From: a virus
Reading direction: 5' to 3' (one strand)
IMG/VR virus record: IMGVR_UViG_3300021365_000004
Span: 62,001-126,000 of that record
Length of the DNA: 64,000 bases
The notes beneath the pieces are model-generated. The model ran no database searches. It saw nothing but the letters and a program-made list of their open reading frames with translations, and was not told the DNA's origin. Numbering within the stretch: the stretch's first letter is position 1; every line of letters begins with the position of its first letter. Shown here piece by piece: positions 25,255 through 34,061 of the stretch. The position numbers were made by a program, and so were the translations under genes.

Positions 25255-25539
25255 CTAGTTAGTCTCCTTATAGGTATCGTGGTTGTACAATGCAAGGAAT
25301 CCGTAATGGATAACCTTGAGAAGGTCGGCACGATTATATCCATCCTTCTTGCCGTATCGTTGTGCATATTTCATCACGTTACCGATACAAAATCCTTCAC
25401 CGTGGCCACCATCCATGATAAACTCAGTTGCCTGAAATCTATCTTTGGAATAGTGTTCACCGTATGTCTTATCAATGTAGGAAGAGAACTCCGATAGGAG
25501 TTCCTTCTCATTGTATTTGTAGTTTATTTTTACTGACAT
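25255..25539 (-). CDS. DUF3310-like small protein
   Basis: 94 residues. The pattern TYGEHYSKDRFQATEFI followed by GNVMKYAQRYGKKDGYNRADLLKVIHY matches the phage DUF3310 family (YK.GN..KY..R.g.K). Family function is not established. The ATG is exactly 6 bp after a TATACT -10 box (leaderless). Confidence 0.78.
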   Translation of the reverse strand: MSVKINYKYNEKELLSEFSSYIDKTYGEHYSKDRFQATEFIMDGGHGEGFCIGNVMKYAQRYGKKDGYNRADLLKVIHYGFLALYNHDTYKETN

Positions 25540-25545
25540 GTTACT

Positions 25546-25574
25546 AGTATACTCCTAGTACCCTGTTTCGTCAA
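25546..25574 (-). promoter_or_regulatory. Early sigma70 promoter upstream of the DUF3310 gene and gp45
   Basis: TTGACG (25569-25574), 17 bp, TATACT (25546-25551), overlapping the end of the AAA+ gene. A CCCTG/CAGGG hairpin surrounds the -35. Confidence 0.7.
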
Positions 25575-26793
25575 CAGGGTTTTCTGAAGTTTCTTCAGCT
25601 TCAGCATTCAAGTCAACTCCAGCATCAATCTTGGAGTAGAGGTCAAGGATTGAACTCCTAGTCTCTTCATCAAATCTTGAAATACACATTGTGATTGACT
25701 TCAACTTGTCATTGAACATTCTGAATGCATTGACAATGTGAACCAACCTTCTAGTCGTGACAACATCATCGATACCACCTTCGTAGTATGTCTTTCTGAT
25801 TATGTCAGCCCAGTCGACAAGCTTCTCAACGAAGTCTTCATCAACGGCACCAGTCAATTCCATTTCTTTTGCAAGGATTGACTTCTCAGTTTTCACTGGT
25901 GGGTATTCTTGTTGCATCGTGATTGCAAATCTTTCCAACATTGCTTCATTCATGATTTGAGTCCCGATGAATTTACCATCGTCTGACCCTTGACCTTTCG
26001 TGTTTGCAGTTGCAAGGATTGTGAAACCATCTTTAGGTGAAACCCACTCACCAGTTTTCTTGATTAGGTATCCTTTACCTTCAAGAACTGATTGTAGACA
26101 CATCAACTTGTTTGAACCCAAGTCAACTTCGTCAAGAAGAAGGACAGCACCTTTTCTCATTGCTTTGATAACAGGGCCTTCTCTGAAGACAACGTTACCA
26201 TTAACAAGAGTGTGGCCACCCATCAAATCATCTTCATCGGTTTCGATGGTGATGTTGACTCTGTAAAGTTCTCTCTTCAATTGAGCACAAGTTTGTTCAA
26301 TCATAAGAGTTTTACCATTACCACTCAGACCAGTAACGAATACTGGAAAGAAGATTTTGGATTTAATAATATTTTTGACATCTCTGAAATGTCCAAAAGG
26401 AACATAGTTAGACATCTTCTCGGGAATGATTTTAACTTCATCATCGAGTAGATTAACTGACTCTGTTTGTGCAGCCACTGGCATATTACTCGGTGGAGTA
26501 ATTGCAACGACTGGTGCTGGAGCAGGTTGGGGTGCTGACTCAGAGTACCCACCATTGTATCCAGTAATTACAGCCTGAAGATTGTACAACAAAGGCCCAG
26601 TCTCTTGAGCTTCTTTGAAGTTATACTTCGAGGATTTTATCCATGAAGGGAAGTATCCATCAAATGCATCTTTGATTTCCTTCCTTCCAAAGGACGTTTG
26701 GTTAGGGAATTTAGAAACGAGTTCTCCCAAAAACTCCGCCCTGTCGGGTGTGTAAGAGAATTTCTTACCGTTTATATCAATTGAATTTATCAT
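25555..26793 (-). CDS. MoxR/CobS-like AAA+ ATPase
   Basis: 412 residues. The AAA+ core has Walker A VTGLSGNGKT, Walker B AVLLLDEVDL, sensor FTILATANTKGQG and an arginine-finger region NEAMLERF. The 130-residue N-terminal part has a Pro/Ala linker. Related proteins are annotated as CobS in marine T4-like phages; with the VWA protein upstream (27129-29525) they form a MoxR-VWA type chaperone pair. The start is set by GGAGAG before the ATG at 26793. An in-frame ATG at 26823 lies 7 bp after the -10 box and could be a leaderless start. Confidence 0.88.
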   Translation of the reverse strand: MINSIDINGKKFSYTPDRAEFLGELVSKFPNQTSFGRKEIKDAFDGYFPSWIKSSKYNFKEAQETGPLLYNLQAVITGYNGGYSESAPQPAPAPVVAITPPSNMPVAAQTESVNLLDDEVKIIPEKMSNYVPFGHFRDVKNIIKSKIFFPVFVTGLSGNGKTLMIEQTCAQLKRELYRVNITIETDEDDLMGGHTLVNGNVVFREGPVIKAMRKGAVLLLDEVDLGSNKLMCLQSVLEGKGYLIKKTGEWVSPKDGFTILATANTKGQGSDDGKFIGTQIMNEAMLERFAITMQQEYPPVKTEKSILAKEMELTGAVDEDFVEKLVDWADIIRKTYYEGGIDDVVTTRRLVHIVNAFRMFNDKLKSITMCISRFDEETRSSILDLYSKIDAGVDLNAEAEETSENPVDETGY

Positions 26794-26830
26794 AGTCTCT
26801 CCGTTTTTCAATTCTTTTCTCATCTTTTAT

Positions 26831-26860
26831 AGTATATCAAAAAGCCGATGGCACTGTCAA
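26831..26860 (-). promoter_or_regulatory. Early sigma70 promoter of the AAA+ gene
   Basis: TTGACA (26855-26860), 18 bp, TATACT (26831-26836). Nearly the whole promoter, including the CTTTTTGA spacer end, is repeated at 29779-29808. Confidence 0.85.
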
Positions 26861-26862
26861 GG

Positions 26863-27132
26863 CTATTTCAGCGACTCGAATCTAGTTCCCATCTTCTCAA
26901 CACACTTAATTAAACCCTTCTTGTTTTTCTCAGTCAGATAGTTCTCACCTTTATTGACCCAAATCCTAAATGCAAAACATTCCTTCTCTTCAGTTTTACA
27001 TTCATTAATCTTCGAACAATTGTGGAAGGTGCATGGGGCAGGCCCAACATCCATAACTGCATCTGCAAACTTTGAATAATCAGTTTGGTGGCTAATGTAA
27101 TACGCTTCATCTACTCTTAATGGGTCTCTCAT
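26863..27132 (-). CDS. Cys-rich small protein (89 aa)
   Basis: Contains CTFHNCSKINEC and EKECFAFRIWVN: four Cys in a C-x4-C-x5-C-x7-C arrangement (possible Zn or Fe-S site), plus one later Cys. It follows the CobT-like gene (4 bp overlap) and precedes the promoter of the AAA+ gene. It may work with the CobS/CobT-like pair. No named family is recognised. Confidence 0.72.
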   Translation of the reverse strand: MRDPLRVDEAYYISHQTDYSKFADAVMDVGPAPCTFHNCSKINECKTEEKECFAFRIWVNKGENYLTEKNKKGLIKCVEKMGTRFESLK

Positions 27133-29525
27133 GATATCTCCTTTATAAACTCATTTGTTAAAAACCTTGAAGTTGTTTTTGCTTTCTGATTCTTTTTGAA
27201 AGCAGCCAACACTCTTGACTTTTTGGCATCAACCAAATCATCATCTAATTCGTCTGAACCATCAACACCAAGTGAAGAAGTTGCAGTCAAAAACATTTTG
27301 TTGTAGCCGTGACAGTCAACAACCAATCCATTCTTTCTAATCTCAGCCCAGATTTGTCTGTCGTTATCCCACCATGTATCTTTTAAAGAAGTGAATCCCA
27401 TAAGGTCACCCATATCTCTCTTCTTGTCTAAAACAAAGTAACCAGTCACAGTGACGTTACAAGTCTTAGACAACCATGACAATAAGTTCTGAGTCTTCTT
27501 GAAATTAGAAGCGTTGTAATATCTTCCTCTGTGGCTTGTTGCACCACTGTATTCAAATACTTTGTTTGAGAAAGGGTCAATGATTTCTTCGACAGTCTGA
27601 ACGTCCCAAGCGTCAATACCTTGCTCTTTACACCAAGCATACTTTTCATCACTATCTCTTCTCAACCAAGGACTTCCATGTGAGAATCCATCTGTGATAA
27701 CTGTTAAGATTGACTTCTCAACTCCGTAAGCACTGTTGAACTCGGGAAGTATTTTTCTCAAGGCAATCAAACAATGGTCAAGTGGTGTACCACCAAGTCT
27801 ATACTGCATTGGTCTGATATCGGTATCGAACCAAAAGTAAGGTTGGTCAATGTGGTCAATTGCAAAACCACTGTCCCAGTCATAGAATGTATTGTGAGCC
27901 TTTGCAGTTTTCTCACTACCTCTCCAACCTAGTTTTCCTAGGAAGTGACACATCCATAGAGCTGCAACATTCACCATCATTTCTTTGTACTTCTTGTTGT
28001 TCATTTCGTTAGAGAACAATTCAACTAGGAAACCTTCGTCACCCATTGAACTCCACTCACCTCTCTGATATGCATCAGAGAAAAGGTAAACTCTGTGAGG
28101 GATGTTTGCTTTTCTGCAGAACTCTGAAAGGATAATTGCTTGTTCCAGTAACTCAGCACAACTGTTTGAAATTGAACCACTCCAGTCAAGTAAAACATTC
28201 AGACCGTGATTCTGTCCATCAGGCAAGTAAGTAACTCTCTTGAAAACATCATCAACGATTTGGTACTTTGCAAGTTTGTTCATATCCAACTTACCAGTTT
28301 TACCACTGAAAGCTTTAACACTTCTTTGTGCAGTCTGCTTCATTTCGAATTCTTTAACCATGTGAGCAACAATCTTCTTGTTCTTGTCAATAAGTTTCTT
28401 GGCAGTGAACTGGATTTTTGACATGTTGTGTTCAAATTCTTTTGAAGTGTTGTTCTTAGCATACTCGTTGAAGTATTTTTTCCAGTCTGATAACACTTGG
28501 TTGTGACCAATAATAATATCCATATCGTTGTTCTTGAAAGTATCTCTTAGATTGATTTGCTCTCTCCAAGCAGGGCTATCTTCAAGGAACATTTCTTCGT
28601 TGTTATGTGCATGGTGTTCAGTGATAGATTCTCTAGCACCATTTTCACCATCGTAATCTTCGGGACTTGCAACACCACCTTCTTTAGAAGTTCCAGTAGT
28701 TTTTTTCTCAGACTTCTCTTCTTCTTCTACTTCGTCTTCGTCACCTTCTATGTCTTGGTTGCCCTCACCATACTCGGGTGCTTCGGGAAGTTTGTCTTCA
28801 TCATCTTCTGAATCGTCTTCGTCTGAAGAACCATCTTCGTAATTATCTTCATACTCTTCACCACCATCTGAATCTTCACCTTCCATGTCTTCATCTTCAA
28901 GGTCTTCATCATCAAGTTGAAACATTTTAGGAACGATTGCTTCGTCACTCTCATCCCTAGTCTCATTTTCTTTTGACCAGTTGTAAATTTCTTCAGCACA
29001 AACTTCAACGTCTTCCCAAGTGACACAGGCTTCTGCCATGTCCAAGAACTTCTGCTCTTGGTCGGTCAACTCAATTTGAACCCTAGAACCACACTTAGTA
29101 ATCAAGTTGATTTTATCAATACAAGAAAGTGTGTTTAAGTCTTTACCTTTAAGACCAAAGAAATCTTTTTCCATCAACTCATTGTATGCAGTGTAGAAAG
29201 ATTTTCTCAATCCTTGGAATTTGTTTTTGATTGCTTTCTCAATTCTGACATCTTCAACAACGTTGAGATATCCTTTGAGTGTTTTGTTTTTAGTCAATGC
29301 ATTATGAAGTCCCTCGTAAGGTGTATTCAATGCATGTCCAACTTCGTGACCCATGAACAAGTCATAAAGTTCGTCACTGATATCATCTTTGAAAGTAGGA
29401 CAAGCAAGTATCCTATTCTTTACATCGAAGTATGCAGTTGGTATTGGTTTATGAACAATAGTAATGTTCTCGGTTGCCATTAGTTTGGCAAGTTGGTCTT
29501 TTTGGTTTCTTTTTGTCTCAGTCAT
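27129..29525 (-). CDS. CobT-like VWA protein with a metallopeptidase-like motif
   Basis: 798 residues. An N-terminal part has HEVGH at residues 60-64 in MGHEVGHALNTP, like zinc metallopeptidases. A long Asp/Glu-rich low-complexity linker spans about 190-290. The C-terminal von Willebrand A domain has MIDAS LLDWSGSISNS near residue 445. Similar proteins are annotated as CobT or peptidase in marine T4-like phages. With the MoxR-like ATPase it could remodel or mature a target protein; cobalt chelation is unlikely without CobN. The ATG is 6 bp after a -10 box. Confidence 0.85.
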   Translation of the reverse strand: MTETKRNQKDQLAKLMATENITIVHKPIPTAYFDVKNRILACPTFKDDISDELYDLFMGHEVGHALNTPYEGLHNALTKNKTLKGYLNVVEDVRIEKAIKNKFQGLRKSFYTAYNELMEKDFFGLKGKDLNTLSCIDKINLITKCGSRVQIELTDQEQKFLDMAEACVTWEDVEVCAEEIYNWSKENETRDESDEAIVPKMFQLDDEDLEDEDMEGEDSDGGEEYEDNYEDGSSDEDDSEDDEDKLPEAPEYGEGNQDIEGDEDEVEEEEKSEKKTTGTSKEGGVASPEDYDGENGARESITEHHAHNNEEMFLEDSPAWREQINLRDTFKNNDMDIIIGHNQVLSDWKKYFNEYAKNNTSKEFEHNMSKIQFTAKKLIDKNKKIVAHMVKEFEMKQTAQRSVKAFSGKTGKLDMNKLAKYQIVDDVFKRVTYLPDGQNHGLNVLLDWSGSISNSCAELLEQAIILSEFCRKANIPHRVYLFSDAYQRGEWSSMGDEGFLVELFSNEMNNKKYKEMMVNVAALWMCHFLGKLGWRGSEKTAKAHNTFYDWDSGFAIDHIDQPYFWFDTDIRPMQYRLGGTPLDHCLIALRKILPEFNSAYGVEKSILTVITDGFSHGSPWLRRDSDEKYAWCKEQGIDAWDVQTVEEIIDPFSNKVFEYSGATSHRGRYYNASNFKKTQNLLSWLSKTCNVTVTGYFVLDKKRDMGDLMGFTSLKDTWWDNDRQIWAEIRKNGLVVDCHGYNKMFLTATSSLGVDGSDELDDDLVDAKKSRVLAAFKKNQKAKTTSRFLTNEFIKEIS

Positions 29526-29531
29526 AAGTAT

Positions 29532-29561
29532 ATGCTATCATTAGCTGCATGGCATTGTCAA
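29532..29561 (-). promoter_or_regulatory. Early sigma70 promoter of the CobT-like gene
   Basis: TTGACA (29556-29561), 18 bp, TAGCAT (29532-29537); the ATG is 6 bp on. Confidence 0.65.
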
Positions 29562-29564
29562 GGC

Positions 29565-29750
29565 CTAGAGCGTAATAAATTTTCTCCTTGATTTAGAGAA
29601 TTGTTTCATTGGAGATTTGAAGATGATTTCTTCTTTGGTTCCAGTCTTGATGTATCCAACTAGTTGTCCAGCATCGTTGACTATGTAAGTATGGTTTGGA
29701 ACTGTAGACTTCGACTCAGTCCAGTCCGTAATCTCTTTTAGGTACTTCAT
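29565..29750 (-). CDS. Small hypothetical protein (61 aa)
   Basis: A short basic protein beginning MKYLKEITDWTESK with a beta-rich middle (YIVNDAGQLVGYIK) and a basic tail KQFSKSRRKF. A ribosome site (GGATGAGGG) is close to the ATG and it has its own strong promoter. Function unknown. Confidence 0.7.
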   Translation of the reverse strand: MKYLKEITDWTESKSTVPNHTYIVNDAGQLVGYIKTGTKEEIIFKSPMKQFSKSRRKFITL

Positions 29751-29778
29751 CCCTCATCCTTTTTCATAATATACACAT

Positions 29779-29808
29779 AGTATATCAAAAAGCTTAGGGC
29801 ATTGTCAA
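29779..29808 (-). promoter_or_regulatory. Early sigma70 promoter of the 61-aa gene
   Basis: TTGACA (29803-29808), 18 bp, TATACT (29779-29784), with spacer and flanks almost identical to 26831-26860. Confidence 0.85.
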
Positions 29809-29815
29809 GGCACGA

Positions 29816-30487
29816 TTAGCGGGGGATGTAGGAGTTTTCTCTTTGGATTTGGTGTTGGTTTTGGTCTAGATTGATGGGTGTATCGATGATAATCTTATCT
29901 TCGATGTCTGTAAACCACATGGATATGGTGTGTCTTGGGCCTCTTCTTACTGGATAAACCCCATGTTCAAGGTATAGTCCTTGAAAAAGAAGTCCCTCAC
30001 CGGCCTGTGGGGGATGCTCATGGCCAACTGGGAAGGTCTCACTGGGTGGAAAATAGGTCTGTCCACCGTTATAATTGTCATTTAGATACAGAATACACGT
30101 CCATTCCCTAGAGTTTCCCTCTTCGGGAACAGCATTCTCATTGATTTCTGAGTTGGAATAGGTATCAAAGTGTGGGTTCTGAACCCCACCTATGTCCCAT
30201 TCATTGAGTGCTAACATTTCGGGATAGAAATGTTGTCCTGTTTCTTTAAAGATGTGGGATGTACAGACCTGTGCAGAACGTCTAAAGATATCACGAACCC
30301 ATGGAGTCTTTATGTGACAAAAGTCTATAGCACGATAATCAGAACCGTCACCAACTGTTCTTAAATGTTTATGCTGTAGATGATAGTTTATCAGATTCAG
30401 ACTGTCCTTCTGACTCAGAAGGTTGGGAATCACTATTGGCTGCAGCACTGTTTTGGATGTACTTTGCAAATGCTTGTCGTTTTTCAT
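29816..30487 (-). CDS. Prolyl-4-hydroxylase-like 2OG-Fe(II) oxygenase
   Basis: 223 residues. Iron ligands are in PHFDTY (HxD) and LEHGVYPV (distal His), with the 2OG-binding basic residue in GPRHTISMWF. WTCILYLNDNYNGGQTYFP is the typical P4H core strand. Likely a protein or peptide prolyl hydroxylase; substrate unknown. The only ATG gives a 119 bp overlap with the deformylase gene; a later non-ATG start is possible. Confidence 0.85.
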   Translation of the reverse strand: MKNDKHLQSTSKTVLQPIVIPNLLSQKDSLNLINYHLQHKHLRTVGDGSDYRAIDFCHIKTPWVRDIFRRSAQVCTSHIFKETGQHFYPEMLALNEWDIGGVQNPHFDTYSNSEINENAVPEEGNSREWTCILYLNDNYNGGQTYFPPSETFPVGHEHPPQAGEGLLFQGLYLEHGVYPVRRGPRHTISMWFTDIEDKIIIDTPINLDQNQHQIQRENSYIPR

Positions 30488-30986
30488 ATTCTATTCTCTT
30501 TGCACGTTCTTTGGGACGTGACTTCAATGCTCTATCTAACTTCAATTTAGATGCACGTTGTAGGAAGATGATACCATTTAGATGGTCAACTTCATGTTGG
30601 ACACATCTAGAGGCAAGACCTTCTAGACTGACCACTTTATCTTCACCTTGTGCGTTCTGATACTTCAACTCAATCAACTTTGCACGTTTTATCATAAGGT
30701 ATATATCGGGAAACGATAAGCATCCTTCTTTCATCAAGTCGGTCTCTTGTGATACCTTTGTTATTTCGGGATTAAAAAATGCAACTATCCCTTGGTCTTG
30801 AGATTTCATTACAAAAACTCTTGCATCCAATCCTACTTGGTTTGCACTTAGACCGATTCCACCAAACTTTTCCATTGCTTCTGTTAAAGATTTTTCAATC
30901 TCTTCAGCATCGGTACGATTTTCGAAATCAAATACGAGGGGTGGTGTTCTTAACACCTTTGAGGCTTCTTCTATCAATTGGTACAT
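30369..30986 (-). CDS. def: Peptide deformylase
   Basis: A 205-residue metallo-deformylase removing N-formyl groups from new proteins. The three family motifs are intact: GIGLSANQVG (43-52), EGCLSFP with metal-ligand Cys89, and QHEVDHLNG with His131, Glu132 and His135. Marine phage deformylases are often minimal; this one has a Lys/Arg-rich helix and a Ser/Glu-rich tail of about 45 residues. The last part of the tail overlaps the P4H-like gene and may be a consequence of that overlap. Confidence 0.94.
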   Translation of the reverse strand: MYQLIEEASKVLRTPPLVFDFENRTDAEEIEKSLTEAMEKFGGIGLSANQVGLDARVFVMKSQDQGIVAFFNPEITKVSQETDLMKEGCLSFPDIYLMIKRAKLIELKYQNAQGEDKVVSLEGLASRCVQHEVDHLNGIIFLQRASKLKLDRALKSRPKERAKRIEYEKRQAFAKYIQNSAAANSDSQPSESEGQSESDKLSSTA

Positions 30987-30988
30987 AA

Positions 30989-32332
30989 TTATTTCTTTAG
31001 TAGTCCGTTATATTTTACGGCAAGGTTATAAAATTGTCCGAGTTTCTTAAGTCCAGCATGTCCTGCCTTGTTAGTTCTCACTGACATCTGCATGGTGTAC
31101 GTTGTATCTTTCGATGCAAGGTGTAGGAACCAATTCTGTTTTGATGACTTTGAAGCTTCTGCTTTGATGAACTTAACTACTGGTAAAAATACTCCGAGTT
31201 CATCATCATCTGTAACCTGTTCATACGTGGAACCGATACCCTTAATTACTTTAGTTGGTACGCCTGGGGCTTCACGTAAAATCTCTTTCTTTATATAGTC
31301 GAATGCTTTCCCACCCTGTTTACCATTCTTATTGAATAGGTCTATCAGTGCTTGCCTGACTATCTCTAAGTGTTCGTTATAGTACTGTTCGTACTTACCA
31401 TTATTATTCTTATCAAAATCCTTTAGGACTTGTTGGGTAATCTTTCTATCTTTACTGTCATATGTTTTTGCAGAAGGCATACCCTCAATCTTAGAGTATA
31501 CTTCTTTATGTAACTTCTGAGATAACTTAGGTACATTGCTTCCTTCTTTAAATGCTTGAAAGATTGGGTTAACATATGTGTTGAGTTTAGGTTCAGAAGT
31601 TTTCTTACCACCTGCTTTGAGAGAGGTTCCTAAGATTGCACCATCCGTAAACTGAAGGAAGATGTCGCCTGGATGTTTGGATGGAACACCAGCTGGTTTT
31701 GCACGGTATCCCCAAAAAACATTCTTGATTGACTTCGCTTTCATTTCATCATAGATATACTTTGTAATACCTATTGCATTCTCTACTTTCTCTTGAAACT
31801 TAGATGAGTCTTCTGCCTGTGCAATGAAGTCTTTTGCAGCTTGTTTGTCTGAACTACCAACACACTTTAACTTATCTACATTCTGTTCAAGTATCCACTC
31901 ATAGAATGATGAAACTGAACTAGGTTTGTAGCCTTTCTCCCATGCAATACAAGGGAACAACTCTGTGATACTTGAGTTTAGTGTTGTCTCATTCATGCCA
32001 CCACTCTTAGGTTTAAACATGATGATTGCACGGTCTCCATTCAATGATGGGATGAAGATAGGGTCAAAACTTGATAGGGAACTTCCCTTCACCTCTGCAG
32101 TGATATCTGCATTCCTTAACTTCTTTTCTACCTCGTCTCTATCACCGTCTCTGTCTTGTGTCTTGACAACAAAAACTGTAGTCTTACTATTAGATTTCTT
32201 ATGTTTCTCAATTGTTAAACCATCGATTACTTCTGAAGGCAAGTCTTTAACTTCTAGTGCTTCATTTAATGAAGGGATATCTAGTTTGATATCTTCTAGT
32301 TTTGGGTCGAGTAGTTCTGAGAAAGTTTTCAT
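30989..32332 (-). CDS. Conserved unknown protein, possible PD-(D/E)XK-type fold
   Basis: 447 residues. The central segment PGDIFLQFTDGAILGTSLKAGG has the spacing of a D...(S/E)xK nuclease core and is followed by LNTYVNPIFQAF. A nuclease-like fold is only suggested. The C-terminal 60 residues are beta-rich. I recall similar proteins in marine T4-like phages with no assigned function. The ATG at 32332 is 5 bp after GATAAATA and directly follows the gp46 stop; upstream codons in the same frame are not used. Confidence 0.7.
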   Translation of the reverse strand: MKTFSELLDPKLEDIKLDIPSLNEALEVKDLPSEVIDGLTIEKHKKSNSKTTVFVVKTQDRDGDRDEVEKKLRNADITAEVKGSSLSSFDPIFIPSLNGDRAIIMFKPKSGGMNETTLNSSITELFPCIAWEKGYKPSSVSSFYEWILEQNVDKLKCVGSSDKQAAKDFIAQAEDSSKFQEKVENAIGITKYIYDEMKAKSIKNVFWGYRAKPAGVPSKHPGDIFLQFTDGAILGTSLKAGGKKTSEPKLNTYVNPIFQAFKEGSNVPKLSQKLHKEVYSKIEGMPSAKTYDSKDRKITQQVLKDFDKNNNGKYEQYYNEHLEIVRQALIDLFNKNGKQGGKAFDYIKKEILREAPGVPTKVIKGIGSTYEQVTDDDELGVFLPVVKFIKAEASKSSKQNWFLHLASKDTTYTMQMSVRTNKAGHAGLKKLGQFYNLAVKYNGLLKK

Positions 32333-32337
32333 AATAC

Positions 32338-32345
32338 TATTTATC
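32338..32345 (-). promoter_or_regulatory. Late-type promoter GATAAATA between gp46 and the 447-aa gene
   Basis: It occupies nearly all of the 13 bp intergenic gap; the ATG follows after exactly 5 bp. Confidence 0.5.
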
Positions 32346-34061
32346 CTAATCTGCCAGTCTAGAGAAGTTTTTATACTTCTCAAATCTCAATACATTACTG
32401 AACTTATCATATAATGTATCGCCCTTATGACTAATAATAAATGCATTTACTCCATCTGTCAAGGTGTTTAACAGCTTTAAAAATTCATCTGTACCAGCAA
32501 CATCTAAAGATGAGTCAAAGACTTCGTCTAGGATGAGTAGGTTGGTGTTTACTGAGTTCTTCATTCTTGCAACACTTCTCCATGTGAATAGTAGTGCAAG
32601 GTCGATTCTCATCTTCTCACCTTGTGAAAAGTTTTCGTATTTGAATACGTCTCTGAATCTTGACTTGATTGTTTCATCAAAGGATTCATCTAATTCAAAT
32701 CCAACATAGAACTCTAATTGTGCAAGGTACTTATTGATAAGCTTGTTCATGATAGGAACGTACTGTTTAATAATCTTTTCCTTCACACCTTGGTCTCTGA
32801 GAAGCATTGTTGCAATCTCATAGTAGTGAGTCTTGTCTATTAAAGATTTGTGTTTAGTGTGTAGAACATCTAACTCATCTTCACCTTTGGTTATTCTTTC
32901 ATGTACATCTGTACCACCATCGGATTCGATTTTTAGTGCTTCGATTTCACCGTTAATTTTTTGTATGTATTTTTGATTGGATAGGATTTCGGTTTGGTGT
33001 AATCCTATTTGTCGCTGGATATTGTCGATGTCGTATTGGATGTCTCCGATTTCTGATATTCGTTTTGATGCATCGGTAACTCCATCTTCAATTTGTTGGA
33101 GTGCATGTGCAATCTCCGTTGCCTTCTTAGTCTTTGATTCGAGGTGTTCCTTCTTATGTTCCTCATCTAAACCTTGCTTACATGTTGGACATTCATCATT
33201 CTCTTCATAGAATTCGACTTCCTTAAGTGCTTTCTTTCTTGCAGTTTCAAGTTGTTTCTCCATTTCTTGTAAGTCTTTCAACTTTTTAGAAATAGAATCC
33301 TTGTCTGAAATTGTTAATTGAATCTTATCAATCTCTTGACTGTTAGTATCTATAACATCCATTAGCTCACCTATATTAATGTTGGTGTCTATTACATTCT
33401 TTTCGAACTGTGTAATCTTTGCCATTCGATTTTCTGTCATGACTTTGACTTGTTCGTTCAGACCATTGAGTCTTTCTTCTAGAATCTCTACTTGATGTTG
33501 AGTATCTTTCAAATCGATTTGATGTGCAGCTTTCTTCTTTCTTAAAAGTTGCATCATGGTTGTGAAAATGTTGATATCCAGTAAGTCTTCTACCAACTTC
33601 CTTCTATCCTTTGCTCTGAGTTGCATGAAAGGTGTGAAGTTTGCAGAACCCAATATTGCAACCTGTGTAAATGAACGATAAGACATCTTAAGTATATGTT
33701 TCTCTAGATGGTCTTGGTAGTCTCTCACTGTTGCATCTTGATTGACTAGGATATCGTCAACATACAATTCAAAGATGTTTGGTTTTGCGCCACGGATAAT
33801 TTTATAACTTTTCTTACCAATAGAGAACTCTATTTCTACTACCAAAGCTTTCTCATTAATACTATTAATAAGAAGTTCTTTTTTTAGATTCCGAAATCCA
33901 CGTCCGTATAATCCGAAACACAATGCATCTAATAGTGTGGATTTACCAGCACCATTGTCACCAAGAATAAGGGTGGTTTGATGTCCGTCTAATTGTATTT
34001 CAGTAAATTTATTTCCCGATGAAAGTAAATTCTTCCATCTCACCTTTTTGAAATTTATCAT
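32346..34061 (-). CDS. 46: Recombination nuclease ATPase gp46 (Rad50-like)
   Basis: 571 residues. Walker A GDNGAGKST at 34-42, a long coiled coil (about 170-430) interrupted by a zinc-hook CPTCKQG near residue 290, and a C-terminal Walker B NLLILDEVFDSSLD with signature FSQGEKMR. With gp47 it resects DNA ends for recombination-dependent replication and host DNA breakdown. Its start overlaps the gp47 stop by 4 bp. Confidence 0.95.
   Translation of the reverse strand: MINFKKVRWKNLLSSGNKFTEIQLDGHQTTLILGDNGAGKSTLLDALCFGLYGRGFRNLKKELLINSINEKALVVEIEFSIGKKSYKIIRGAKPNIFELYVDDILVNQDATVRDYQDHLEKHILKMSYRSFTQVAILGSANFTPFMQLRAKDRRKLVEDLLDINIFTTMMQLLRKKKAAHQIDLKDTQHQVEILEERLNGLNEQVKVMTENRMAKITQFEKNVIDTNINIGELMDVIDTNSQEIDKIQLTISDKDSISKKLKDLQEMEKQLETARKKALKEVEFYEENDECPTCKQGLDEEHKKEHLESKTKKATEIAHALQQIEDGVTDASKRISEIGDIQYDIDNIQRQIGLHQTEILSNQKYIQKINGEIEALKIESDGGTDVHERITKGEDELDVLHTKHKSLIDKTHYYEIATMLLRDQGVKEKIIKQYVPIMNKLINKYLAQLEFYVGFELDESFDETIKSRFRDVFKYENFSQGEKMRIDLALLFTWRSVARMKNSVNTNLLILDEVFDSSLDVAGTDEFLKLLNTLTDGVNAFIISHKGDTLYDKFSNVLRFEKYKNFSRLAD

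Noticed and set aside
25555-29525. Cobalamin (cobaltochelatase) biosynthesis genes
   Set aside because: CobN is absent and the proteins are better explained as a MoxR-VWA chaperone-type pair, despite CobS/CobT similarity.
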